Shown here piece by piece: positions 38,935-46,567 of a stretch of DNA of 64,000 nucleotides. Position 1 is the stretch's first letter. Each line of letters starts with the position of its first letter. Position numbers and translations under genes: made by a program. Source of the stretch: Lysinibacillus sp. KCTC 33748. Lineage in GTDB: Bacteria > Bacillota > Bacilli > Bacillales_A > Planococcaceae. The notes beneath the pieces were generated by a model that was given only the letters and a program-made list of their open reading frames with translations, did no database searches and was not told the origin of the DNA. Location of the stretch: assembly GCF_002237755.1 (NCBI RefSeq), contig NZ_MWSJ01000008.1, positions 62,001-126,000 of the forward strand, written 5' to 3'.

Positions 38935-39105
38935 TTAGTTTTTCAGAATAAATTCTTTGTATTTCTGTACTTTATTTGCTTCCATAGCTACTTTGTTATT
39001 CTCATATTTTGAGAGCAAAGCTATCGAGCAACCAATGTGCCTAGCAATATCAGTTAGTCTAATTTGCTTCTGTCTACGCATTAAGAACAACTCTATTTGT
39101 GTCAT
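38935..39105 (-). CDS. Cro/CI-type helix-turn-helix miniprotein
   Basis: The 56-residue product begins MTQIELFLMRRQKQIRLTDI and continues with ARHIGCSIALLSKYENN. This is a complete HTH_3 (lambda-repressor-like) domain and nothing more. AAGGAAG lies upstream of ATG. It sits between the capsid gene and the replication-like gene, so it may control this cluster. Confidence 0.75.
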   Translation of the reverse strand: MTQIELFLMRRQKQIRLTDIARHIGCSIALLSKYENNKVAMEANKVQKYKEFILKN

Positions 39106-39188
39106 GGTCTTACTTCCTTTCTTCTAGTTAAAAATTTTCATGAAATGAATTGAAAAAGACACTCCCATTTCTGAGAGTGTCTAAGGGA

Positions 39189-40055
39189 TTATTTACCCTG
39201 TGTTAATACTGCAACTGCTTTCTTTGAACCAACCTTTAAAGTTGCTTCTGCAATTACTTGACCTTTCACTGAATCACCTGTTTTTGCAAGTGGTTCAAAG
39301 TGTGGCTCTCGCAAATATGCTAAATCGACATAAGCATCATTGAAGAACACAACTTTATCAGCAGGAACATGTTTTGATAACACAAATTTTACTGAACCAT
39401 AATTAGTGTTGATTTCATCTACTAGTAAGCCAAATGATGTTGTCACATGGTTGTATGAGTAGTTATCCTTATATATAGCGTCAATTTTTTCTTTAATATC
39501 AGCATTGACAAAGGCATATACTTGACCTTCTGCTAAATCCTGATTCCAAAGATTACGCATAACTTGCTTAATTGCAATTTCATCAATCGGAGCTGTTACA
39601 GCATTAGAAGCATCAGCCATTTCAATTAGACCTGATAATTGGCGTTTGAACGGTGTTTTTGAACCATCCGCTCTAAGACCATTGATAAATTTCTTTTCCA
39701 TGTTAACTTTTAACTCTAGTAATCGGTCAGCTACTTCCCCTGAGAACTGAGTTGATTGCATAGCTTCTGCTGTACCTGATACCTGAACACCCTTCTTGAA
39801 AATCTCAAGGATATTACTTAGCTCTGCCCTAGCAGATTCATAGAATACTGTTGTGTCTGCTCCTTCAACTGCTGAAATATCTTCATCATTAGATAGTGAG
39901 TTTTCTCGCCAAGTATACACAGTGCTAAGTGCTTTTTCAATATTGCCTTTCGCCATAAGTAATGATGTAAATGGCGTTGCTTGAACCCCAATTACTGCAA
40001 TCTCATTTGCTAATGAAATGCGTTCTGATTCTGTAAATGATTGTGATGTAAACAT
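39189..40055 (-). CDS. Major capsid protein, DUF5309/SU10 type
   Basis: The 288-residue HK97-fold-like protein starts MFTSQSFTESERISLANEIA and continues VIGVQATPFTSLLMAKGNIEKALSTVYTWRE, the N-terminal signature of the DUF5309 (SU10-type) capsid family. The family-typical F-x-N-A-Y-V-D-L-A-Y-L-R-E-P segment is near the C-terminus. It is intact and behind AGGAAG. The scaffold gene lies 30 bases upstream. Confidence 0.88.
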   Translation of the reverse strand: MFTSQSFTESERISLANEIAVIGVQATPFTSLLMAKGNIEKALSTVYTWRENSLSNDEDISAVEGADTTVFYESARAELSNILEIFKKGVQVSGTAEAMQSTQFSGEVADRLLELKVNMEKKFINGLRADGSKTPFKRQLSGLIEMADASNAVTAPIDEIAIKQVMRNLWNQDLAEGQVYAFVNADIKEKIDAIYKDNYSYNHVTTSFGLLVDEINTNYGSVKFVLSKHVPADKVVFFNDAYVDLAYLREPHFEPLAKTGDSVKGQVIAEATLKVGSKKAVAVLTQGK

Positions 40056-40085
40056 TATAAAATTCCTTCTTCCTGTTAATTTGTT

Positions 40086-40499
40086 TTACTTAAATATTTT
40101 TTCGAACTTACTAGCAATCATGCCTTTAGCGTCACCATTTTGCTTATGAGCTGTATAATCATCTTGCTTAGCAACTTCTTTAGGCTTAAAGCCCATATCA
40201 AGTTTTACTTCATTTATTAACTCTGCTAGAGCATCAACTTTTTCTATTGGTGTTTTAGTAAGACTAAACTTCTCTACAAATTCCTTTGCAAAGCCAAACC
40301 CTCGTTCTTCAAGCTGTAACTGTAATCTTAAATTTTCTAATTCAATTTTTTCTTGTTCCAAACGCTCGGTTTCTTTTTGTAGCTCTTGTTTTTCATGTTC
40401 CAACGGATTTACACTTTGTCCCTGTTCAGTTACGTCAACTCCCTCAGTAACCTCAATAGAATTCATTTCAATTGCTTCTGCTGTTTGTAAATTCCCCAT
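40086..40499 (-). CDS. Phage scaffold-like protein
   Basis: The 137-residue acidic protein has a long central coiled coil (HEKQELQKETERLEQEKIEL) and an amphipathic C-terminal part (GMIASKFEKIFK), typical of DUF4355-like capsid scaffolds. ATG 40499 (MGNLQTAEAIEM) follows AGAAGGAGAA; the longer frame to 40532 lacks a site. Its position immediately before the capsid gene supports the call. Confidence 0.7.
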   Translation of the reverse strand: MGNLQTAEAIEMNSIEVTEGVDVTEQGQSVNPLEHEKQELQKETERLEQEKIELENLRLQLQLEERGFGFAKEFVEKFSLTKTPIEKVDALAELINEVKLDMGFKPKEVAKQDDYTAHKQNGDAKGMIASKFEKIFK

Positions 40500-40544
40500 T
40501 AATAATTCTCCTTCTGATTTGGTATTTTCCATATTTACACAAAC

Positions 40545-40577
40545 TAAAAAAAGCCAATAAGTAACTACTCATGGCTT
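40545..40577 (-). terminator. Terminator just upstream of the scaffold gene
   Basis: On the minus strand AAGCCA / TGGCTT encloses an inner AGTA/TACT pair and is followed by TTTTTAG. It would end a transcript made from the segment up to 40757. Confidence 0.75.
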
Positions 40578-40757
40578 AATTGTCCATCACTCCATATAAG
40601 TCCATAGAATATCATATAGAGCGTTCTGAGTAAGCCACTCATAAATATCAGGAATGACTCATTGACGCTCACTAGACTTTACAGGTGGTGTTCCAAGCTG
40701 TCATTCACTCAATAGATGTTATGAACATGCTCAGTTAAAGATTTGAATAATGGCTAA
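40545..40757 (-). ncRNA. Candidate structured non-coding RNA in the capsid cluster
   Basis: The segment lies between two minus-strand terminators and contains no supported ORF. At 40619-40670 it can form a nested hairpin with GAGCG/CGCTC, TGAGT/ACTCA and CATTC/GAGTG arms around an 11-base loop. It may be a separate small RNA, the leader of the scaffold-capsid transcript, or an operator region. No promoter is assigned with confidence. Confidence 0.4.
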
Positions 40758-40784
40758 CAAAAAAAGGACTACAATTAGTAGCCC
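40758..40784 (-). terminator. Terminator after the 305-residue protein gene
   Basis: On the minus strand a GGGCTAC / GTAGTCC stem with a five-base loop is followed by TTTTTTTG, about 160 bases beyond the stop at 40943. Confidence 0.85.
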
Positions 40785-40942
40785 TCAAACAATGGCCCTG
40801 ATTACGTTCAATAGTTACCATTTTTTGATTATAATATTAAAATTATGCCAAGGCTCTATTGTAACCTCAACAAATTTAAGAGGAAAATTATCCTCTCACT
40901 ATGAACAGTTTGTACGCAAAAAGTGTGACTTTTGAATTCAGG

Positions 40943-41860
40943 TCATCTCCAAGAGTCATACTTGTCTTGCACACGCTTTAATCTTTTTTTGAAGTTGCTT
41001 TCTTCCAGCATCATCAATCTAGCAAAGTTGCGTTTGTTGAAATCGATAATTTCCCCATTTTGATTAAATGTAAATACATTTGTCTGCTTGCTATCCAAAG
41101 CTCGTTGCAAGTGATCTAGCAACTCATTTGTAAATTCCTTTTGTCTTTCCGACAAATTTAAGAAATCAAACTTAAATATCCTACGAAAATTTGTTTGATT
41201 TTTGAGTAACTTCATATCATTTTGATTGATAAAATAACGCTCTCCATCAATGTTAAACTCTCTAGTACCTGTTGCTTTGGCAATCTCACGATAGATTTTT
41301 TTGTTAATACCATGATTGATATACTTTACAATTTCTTTGTCAGTTTTCATTGTATCGACCTTTTGGATAATTTCATTTAGCACCTTTTTTAAAGGCTCAA
41401 CTGTCTCAGCAATCTTCTCTGCTTTTTCTTTTTTGACATATGGCAATACCCGTAATATGTCATTAAAGCACTCATCAAATTCTTCATGCTCTACTTGCTT
41501 CAACACTTTATCAGGTATCTTATCAAAATCATCAACGTAATAATACTCGCCAATCTGTGACAAATAGTAATAAATATAGTCCGCAGCTTTCATGTCATCA
41601 TGCGATCTCTCAATATTTGACAGATACTTTTTGTATACATACTTTGCGTATCGTTGTTGTAGCGAATTGATATAGATTGCTATATAATCCTCTGCAACTT
41701 CTGCCTTTGCTTTTCGTTTCGGCTCCATGTAACTGTACATATGCTTTGTCACTAAATGAAAGGACAACTCATATTCAACTTTTGCGCCCATGGTTATCAA
41801 CTCTGTTGTTAAGTCATATTTGCCTAATTTGTGTTGATCTATTTTTTGTTTAAAATCCAT
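40943..41860 (-). CDS. Unknown 305-residue element protein
   Basis: The protein is strongly helical and basic, with YVYKKYLSNIERSHDDMKAADYI, an acidic tyrosine-rich YYYVDDFDKIP stretch, KKEKAEKIAETVEPLKKVLNEII, and a C-terminal basic LEESNFKKRLKRVQDKYDSW. A mid segment REFNIDGERYFINQND looks like a small beta hairpin. AAAGGAG precedes ATG. It is alone on its transcript upstream of the structural cluster. A DNA-binding role is a guess. Confidence 0.55.
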   Translation of the reverse strand: MDFKQKIDQHKLGKYDLTTELITMGAKVEYELSFHLVTKHMYSYMEPKRKAKAEVAEDYIAIYINSLQQRYAKYVYKKYLSNIERSHDDMKAADYIYYYLSQIGEYYYVDDFDKIPDKVLKQVEHEEFDECFNDILRVLPYVKKEKAEKIAETVEPLKKVLNEIIQKVDTMKTDKEIVKYINHGINKKIYREIAKATGTREFNIDGERYFINQNDMKLLKNQTNFRRIFKFDFLNLSERQKEFTNELLDHLQRALDSKQTNVFTFNQNGEIIDFNKRNFARLMMLEESNFKKRLKRVQDKYDSWR

Positions 41861-42434
41861 TAAATATGCTCCTTTTATTTTTCATAAATCACAGTTCTCT
41901 AGTCTTCATTATATATTGTTTTATTATTTACCAATGCTTTTTCCGAAAATAATTATCGAAATATATTATTAGAAAAAATATTAGCAATACTTTTCACGCA
42001 TAAAAAGACCCTTACAAAAATAGGTGCTTGCACTACTTCCAGGGTACTTATCCTAGTTATTAAATCACTGAAATAACAGCTATATCCGTCTGACTGAATC
42101 GTCTTTGCGGTCATGCAGTACATTGTTTGGAAATCTATAACATAGAACACAGTTCTACTAATGTGTTCAAATAATAAATATATCCATGAAAGTAAACTAA
42201 GGCGCAAGCCCGTCCATAGTTTTTTCTTTATCACTATTTATTTCTTTAAATAGTTTTTTTCTTTAAACTTGTCAGAATGTGTTCCAACTAAGCGTATATT
42301 TTAGACCCACTTATCTAAAAAATGTTCCGAATTGGCACATTTTATATAGGATAGGGTCTAAACACTGTACAAAATTAGCACAATATTTATATAACTGTAT
42401 TTACATATTTATATTAATATTATTTACGCCCACC
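41861..42434. other. Gap between element genes
   Basis: A 93-codon minus-strand frame at 41953-42234 is open but has no convincing ribosome site or protein-like composition. Nothing else is recognised. Confidence 0.4.
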
Positions 42435-42674
42435 CTAACATGAAGCTGAGTGTGTATCAACATCTCGTCGAAAAAGTGCTGCCTTGATCTCAATAAATCT
42501 ATAAATAGACATAAAGGAACAAGACCTCATAGTTCCATGAACCTCTTTCCTAGCATCCTTATACTTCTGCCCCCAGTAGTTGCTGTAAGCCGTACGCTTA
42601 TAAATACTTATCCCTTTATTGGCCAGGAATTCTAACTTTATAGTATATGATATGTTCTTCGTTGCCGTAGCCAC
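42435..42674 (-). CDS. Small hypothetical protein, GTG start
   Basis: The 79-residue product starts at GTG 42674 with AGGAG ten bases upstream (MATATKNISYTIKLEFLANKG ...). It is basic with a GTMRSCSFMSIYRFIEI core. No family is recognised; the frame is open throughout. Confidence 0.4.
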   Translation of the reverse strand: MATATKNISYTIKLEFLANKGISIYKRTAYSNYWGQKYKDARKEVHGTMRSCSFMSIYRFIEIKAALFRRDVDTHSASC

Positions 42675-43314
42675 TCAAAATTCGCTCCTGATCTTTAACG
42701 ATGGCATTCAAAGCGAGACAAGGCACGCTTACATAGAGTAATAACGATAATTATTACATCGGCTATCGTACAAACCTGTCAAGTTTTAGTTTGAGCATAT
42801 GTACTAGGCTTCCACGTTCGACTACGGAAAATAAGCACACTTATTTAGCCTAGACGTTGATTTTTTTCGAATAGGCTGTACAATAGCGTTACATTGGTGT
42901 GTATGCTATTGCTTTGCGGTAGTCATATTCAGTTAAAAGTCGTTAGTGTTCGCGCACTAACAGCTTTTTCCTACGCAATTTCTCACTTCGCCACTAGGAC
43001 AAAAGGAGAACTCACTAAGCCTAATGCCTGTTTATACTCGCTTAGTCGAGTTTTCTAAACACTTTTTTTCTGTTCTTCATCTACATCAATCTTGACTGCT
43101 CCAAGCTTTTCACATCATTTAAGACCCTTTTCTGACCACCTTTAGATACAATTAGTGTCAACATTCCCCTGCGCTGTTGCAAATCATTGAACCCTTCAAA
43201 ATTCTGCGGTACTGAAAAAAATCTTTGTAGTCTATCATTCTTATCTTCTCCTTTTTTTCCTCCTCTTGTTCCGTCCCCTAAAAGTCTAAATTATTTTGTA
43301 GACTGAAATTGTTA
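42675..43314. other. Non-coding, hairpin-rich segment
   Basis: It holds inverted repeats, including AAATAAG/CTTATTT near 42830 and GTTAGTG/CACTAAC at 42952-42971 followed by AGCTTTTT. No ORF is supported. Possible remnants of control or recombination regions. Confidence 0.4.
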
Positions 43315-44124
43315 TTTTCTATCTATCTCATTTTCAGTAAAATCTAGACAAGCTTTATTGTCGTTTCCACACTTCTATGACCTAAAATTTTACTCAATCT
43401 TACAAATTTCACCTTTCCTTCAATGATGTAATAAGTTATTTCGTATTAAACGTGGATGAACAGATAAACCCACACTTAAACCTTCCCTTCTTATTGATCT
43501 TCAAAATATTCACACCTACTATAGCTTGTTGGAAATAAAAATGGCGAATCTGAAATCTGTCTAGTTGCATCAACGTCTTAAATTACCTACCGTTTTATGC
43601 CCCAAAATACATAACGTTGATGTCCATTCTTGGCATTTTTGACAAGAATAGAATTATTTTTAAATCTATATCCTCGGTCATTAAGGAACAACACTCATTA
43701 GCCTTAAGCCCCGTAGAATCCAAGTCCTGTACTCATAATATTTTGTAAGATTGAAAGCACCTAGTATTAATTTAGTTTCCTCAGGGGGAAGCAGTTGTTT
43801 CTACTTACGCTTTGGTTTAATCTGTTCTATTGTGTCAATCGGATTAACCGTTATTTCTCGTTCAGCTTTCAAAAAGTAAAATACTTTCATATTCTTTGAA
43901 CAATTGGCTATGGTAGTATCTGGTTTTTGATAATCTTCCCTACGTTTAGGATAGTTATTGTTTAATACCTTGTCAGAAGAAGAAGCAGTGTCCTTTCCAC
44001 GCTCTCTCAAGTATTTGATGTATTGTTGAATATAAGATGATTTTACCTTCCCTGCATCCTTAATTTTGAAATCTCGCACTGTGTAATTTCTGAATAGCGT
44101 TAAAGTCTGTTCATAACTTTTCAT
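43315..44124 (-). pseudogene. Decayed tyrosine recombinase (copy A)
   Basis: The N-terminal part is readable at 43801-44124 (MKSYEQTLTLFRNY ... YIQQYIKYLRERGKDT ... EREITVNPIDTIEQIKPKR). Past a stop it continues with PPEETKLILGAFNLTKYYEYRTWIL. Then in changing frames come YFG and VEVWKRQ relics of the R, H-x-x-R and Y boxes, down to about 43315. Several frameshifts and stops make it inactive. It lies 244 bases from the right att copy, the usual place for an element integrase. Confidence 0.82.
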
Positions 44125-44314
44125 GGTTTTTGGAGATATTTTGGAGAAAGATGTATAGCGTCACAACGAAACATACAGCAATCCAACATATAATGGTCAA
44201 CTTCGATTAAAAACGGACATATAGACATAAAAAATACGCCCCCTCAAACAGTCGGCGTAAACTGTCTAAAAAGGCGTTATAATTTTCGCTAAATAAACGT
44301 TATCTAATTTAGAT

Positions 44315-44335
44315 TTACCGGTCATTCTCCGGTAA
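44315..44335. promoter_or_regulatory. Dyad next to the spo0A attachment site
   Basis: TTACCGG (44315-44321) and CCGGTAA (44329-44335) form a 7-bp stem with a seven-base loop, 31 bases downstream of the spo0A stop. It lacks a T-run on the minus strand. It may be a spo0A transcript end or a recombinase arm site. Confidence 0.4.
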
Positions 44336-44366
44336 GCCAATCGCTACAAACCTTGATATACCGTGA

Positions 44367-45158
44367 CTAGCTCGCCATCATATCAATACGAATCTTGTCA
44401 GCGATCATGGCGATGAATTCGCTATTTGTCGGTTTCGACTTCAAATGATGTACCGTATAACCAAACATCGACGAAATCGATTCATAATTGCCACGGTTCC
44501 ATGCAACTTCAATGGCATGACGAATCGCACGTTCAACTCGTGATGGTGTTGTATTGAATTTCTTAGCAATTTCTGGATATAAAATTTTCGTCACAGATCC
44601 TAATAACTCGATATCTTCGAATACCATCTGAATAGCTTCTCTCAAATAAGAGTAGCCTTTTATATGTGCAGGAACGCCAATTTCTTTAATAATGGCCGTA
44701 ATCGTGCTATCTAATTGATGTTGATTTAATTTTTGAGGTGCCGTCGGTTGTAAAACACTTGTCTTTTTAGGAAGTGTTGCTTTCTGTCCAGCACAATGTA
44801 AGATCTTTTGAACCAATTGATCAAATTCAAATGGCTTTAGCATGAAATAGGATGCACCTAAGTCTACAGCTTGTTTCATCACATCTTCTTGACCAAATGC
44901 AGTTAACATTATTACTTGAATTGATGACATTTGTTCATTTTGATACATCGACTCTAAAACAGCTAACCCATCAAGATGTGGCATAATAATATCTAGCAGC
45001 AAAATATCTGGTGTGAATTCCTCAAGCATTTGTAAACAAACTTTCCCATTTGAAGCAGTTGCAATGATTTCAATTTCTGGATGTCCTTGAAAATACTGCT
45101 CCATCGTTTTTAATAACTCACGATTATCATCTGCAATTGCTACTTTAACCTTTGTCAT
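44367..45158 (-). CDS. spo0A: Sporulation master regulator Spo0A
   Basis: The 263-residue response regulator has the receiver domain 1-120 with acidic pair Asp10/Asp11, phospho-acceptor Asp56 in [14 protein letters not shown], and Lys108. The Spo0A C-terminal DNA-binding domain (about 150-263) includes [26 protein letters not shown] and [18 protein letters not shown]. Phosphorylated Spo0A starts sporulation by binding 0A boxes. The last 20 codons are supplied by the integrated element's att copy. The start has AAGGAGG upstream; a 0A-box-like heptamer lies at 45236-45242. Confidence 0.98.
   Translation of the reverse strand: MTKVKVAIADDNRELLKTMEQYFQGHPEIEIIATASNGKVCLQMLEEFTPDILLLDIIMPHLDGLAVLESMYQNEQMSSIQVIMLTAFGQEDVMKQAVDLGASYFMLKPFEFDQLVQKILHCAGQKATLPKKTSVLQPTAPQKLNQHQLDSTITAIIKEIGVPAHIKGYSYLREAIQMVFEDIELLGSVTKILYPEIAKKFNTTPSRVERAIRHAIEVAWNRGNYESISSMFGYTVHHLKSKPTNSEFIAMIADKIRIDMMAS
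44368..44430 (-). repeat. Right attachment-site copy within the spo0A 3' end
   Basis: This is the last 63 bases of spo0A, encoding [18 protein letters not shown] and most of the stop codon. The matching copy is at 30623-30685 in direct orientation, 59/63 identical. It is the junction between host gene and element. Confidence 0.92.
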
Positions 45159-45235
45159 TTAAAATTCCTCCTTCTGAACTGTGCTTCGAATATCCCGTTA
45201 CCTACCCCAATGCTTTTTTTGCACACTGTGGAATT

Positions 45236-45242
45236 TTCGACA
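45236..45242 (-). promoter_or_regulatory. 0A-box-like site upstream of spo0A
   Basis: TGTCGAA on the minus strand (TTCGACA on +) equals the 0A-box core and lies 78 bases upstream of the spo0A start, in a 340-base spacer that otherwise shows no gene. Autoregulation as in B. subtilis is a reasonable inference. Confidence 0.55.
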
Positions 45243-45498
45243 TTATTGTTTTAAAAACCTTTTCAATTTCCAAAAATGAGTATGTAGTCCGATACTTTCA
45301 TTTAATATCGACAAGTTATGATAAATAACTGACAAAGCTTCGAATGCTTATACCATTTATTTTAGTGAAAAAATGGAGATAAAACTACAGTTTTTCTTAA
45401 GTATCGCTAATCGCTTCATAAATAAACGAAATACTTGATGAACAATATATTTTTATGAAGGAATGAAGAATGGAGCCACCTCTTGGCAGCTCCTTCGT

Positions 45499-46446
45499 TT
45501 AAGATGATTTTTTTAACATTTCCGCTACAGTTATTGCTGCTCCTTTTTTCGGCTCCTCCACAAACATATGCGTAACGGCACCTACAAAACGACCGTCTTG
45601 AATGATAGGACTGCCACTCATCCCCTGCAAAATACCACCTGTTTTTTCAATGAGCTTTTTGTCAGTGACTATGAATTCAAGGCGTTCATTTTCAACCTTT
45701 GTAATTTCAATTGAAAAAGTTTCCACCTTACTGCCCTTGATCGCCGTAGAGATTTCCGCTTTTCCTGTTTTTATATCCTTTTCATGCATAATTTCAATTG
45801 CTTTAGGCAAACTTTGTTGATAACCGTCTTCCCAACGGCCAAAAATTCCATAAACTGTATTTTTATCTATACTCCCTAATCGATCCTGATGTTTTTCAAT
45901 GGAGGATATTTTATAGCCAGGTTGCCCAGGTATACTTTTACGAATTTGTTGAATCGAAGCTAAAAAAATGGAGCCAGCATGGAAATTAGGGGCTTCTTGT
46001 AAAGTTGAATCAACGATTTGGTGGCCTAACGCACCGTAATTTTTTGTCTCTGGATCAATGTATGTCAATGTTCCTACTCCATCTGTTTCATCTTTTAGAA
46101 AGGAAATAACATGTTCAGCTTCTTGCTCCTGTAACTCAAGTGTCACTTCTTTTCCTTCATTTTTTATCGTCCATTTCTGTTGTCCTTGTCGAGCAACAGC
46201 TTTTTTGGCATCTGCAAGTGTTTTTACTGTAATATCATTTATTTTTTCAATCACAGCGCCTCCTTTCATCCACTGATTGGAAGCTAATAGCACATCATGT
46301 GCTACAAATACATGTGATAGCTGAAGTTGAATACCAATTGCTTCGCCCATCGGAATTAGCTTTTTTGCGGCAAAAGCCTTTACGGGCATGAATAATAAAA
46401 CGATGAGCATAGGCAAAATGACAAATTGACGCCAACGACGATTCAT
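45499..46446 (-). CDS. spoIVB: SpoIVB-type signalling serine protease (short form)
   Basis: The 315-residue product has a signal/anchor at 1-27, a reduced PDZ region (about 30-100), and the S55 protease domain with catalytic His in YGALGHQIVD and Ser near 279 in QGMSGSPIIQ. In B. subtilis SpoIVB (about 426 residues) is secreted by the forespore and triggers sigma-K processing. This version lacks about 100 residues before the PDZ region and the GYGVHIEWML-type C-terminus, ending AAITVAEMLKKSS. It lies between recN and spo0A as in B. subtilis. Confidence 0.9.
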   Translation of the reverse strand: MNRRWRQFVILPMLIVLLFMPVKAFAAKKLIPMGEAIGIQLQLSHVFVAHDVLLASNQWMKGGAVIEKINDITVKTLADAKKAVARQGQQKWTIKNEGKEVTLELQEQEAEHVISFLKDETDGVGTLTYIDPETKNYGALGHQIVDSTLQEAPNFHAGSIFLASIQQIRKSIPGQPGYKISSIEKHQDRLGSIDKNTVYGIFGRWEDGYQQSLPKAIEIMHEKDIKTGKAEISTAIKGSKVETFSIEITKVENERLEFIVTDKKLIEKTGGILQGMSGSPIIQDGRFVGAVTHMFVEEPKKGAAITVAEMLKKSS

Positions 46447-46524
46447 ACGACACCTCCTTTTTATTTTTGTCTTTATACTATGTGTTGTTGTGGCGTTCTT
46501 ATAAGCGGTAAATATTTGTGCAAA

Positions 46525-46561
46525 AAGAAAAAATCCAGAAACAACGAGCTGTTTCTGGATT
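46525..46561 (-). terminator. Terminator after recN
   Basis: On the minus strand an AATCCAGAAAC / GTTTCTGGATT stem is followed by TTTTTCTTTTTG, directly after the recN stop. Confidence 0.9.
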
Positions 46562-46567
46562 CTTTTG

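Larger units (their letters stand above)
30623..44430 (-). mobile_element. Integrated phage-head element in the 3' end of spo0A
   Basis: The element of about 13.8 kb is bounded by the spo0A-tail direct repeats. Nearly all genes read on the minus strand. From the spo0A side it carries a decayed integrase, a small GTG-start ORF and an unknown 305-residue protein. Next come a structured non-coding segment, scaffold, capsid, Cro-like and small proteins, a winged-helix replication-like protein, terminase small and large subunits, portal, holin and two connector-like proteins. A broken exported-protein gene and a 65-residue ORF lie at the far end. No tail, tape-measure, endolysin, protease or intact integrase gene is present. 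It may be a degraded prophage, a capsid-encoding satellite, or a domesticated particle locus. Confidence 0.8.

Noticed and set aside
41953-42234. 93-codon minus-strand frame as a membrane protein gene
   Set aside because: It has no convincing ribosome site and an irregular composition; probably chance in AT-rich DNA.
30623-44430. A skin-like element that controls sporulation by programmed excision
   Set aside because: The spo0A frame is complete with the element in place, and the integrases are pseudogenes, so programmed excision is not supported.
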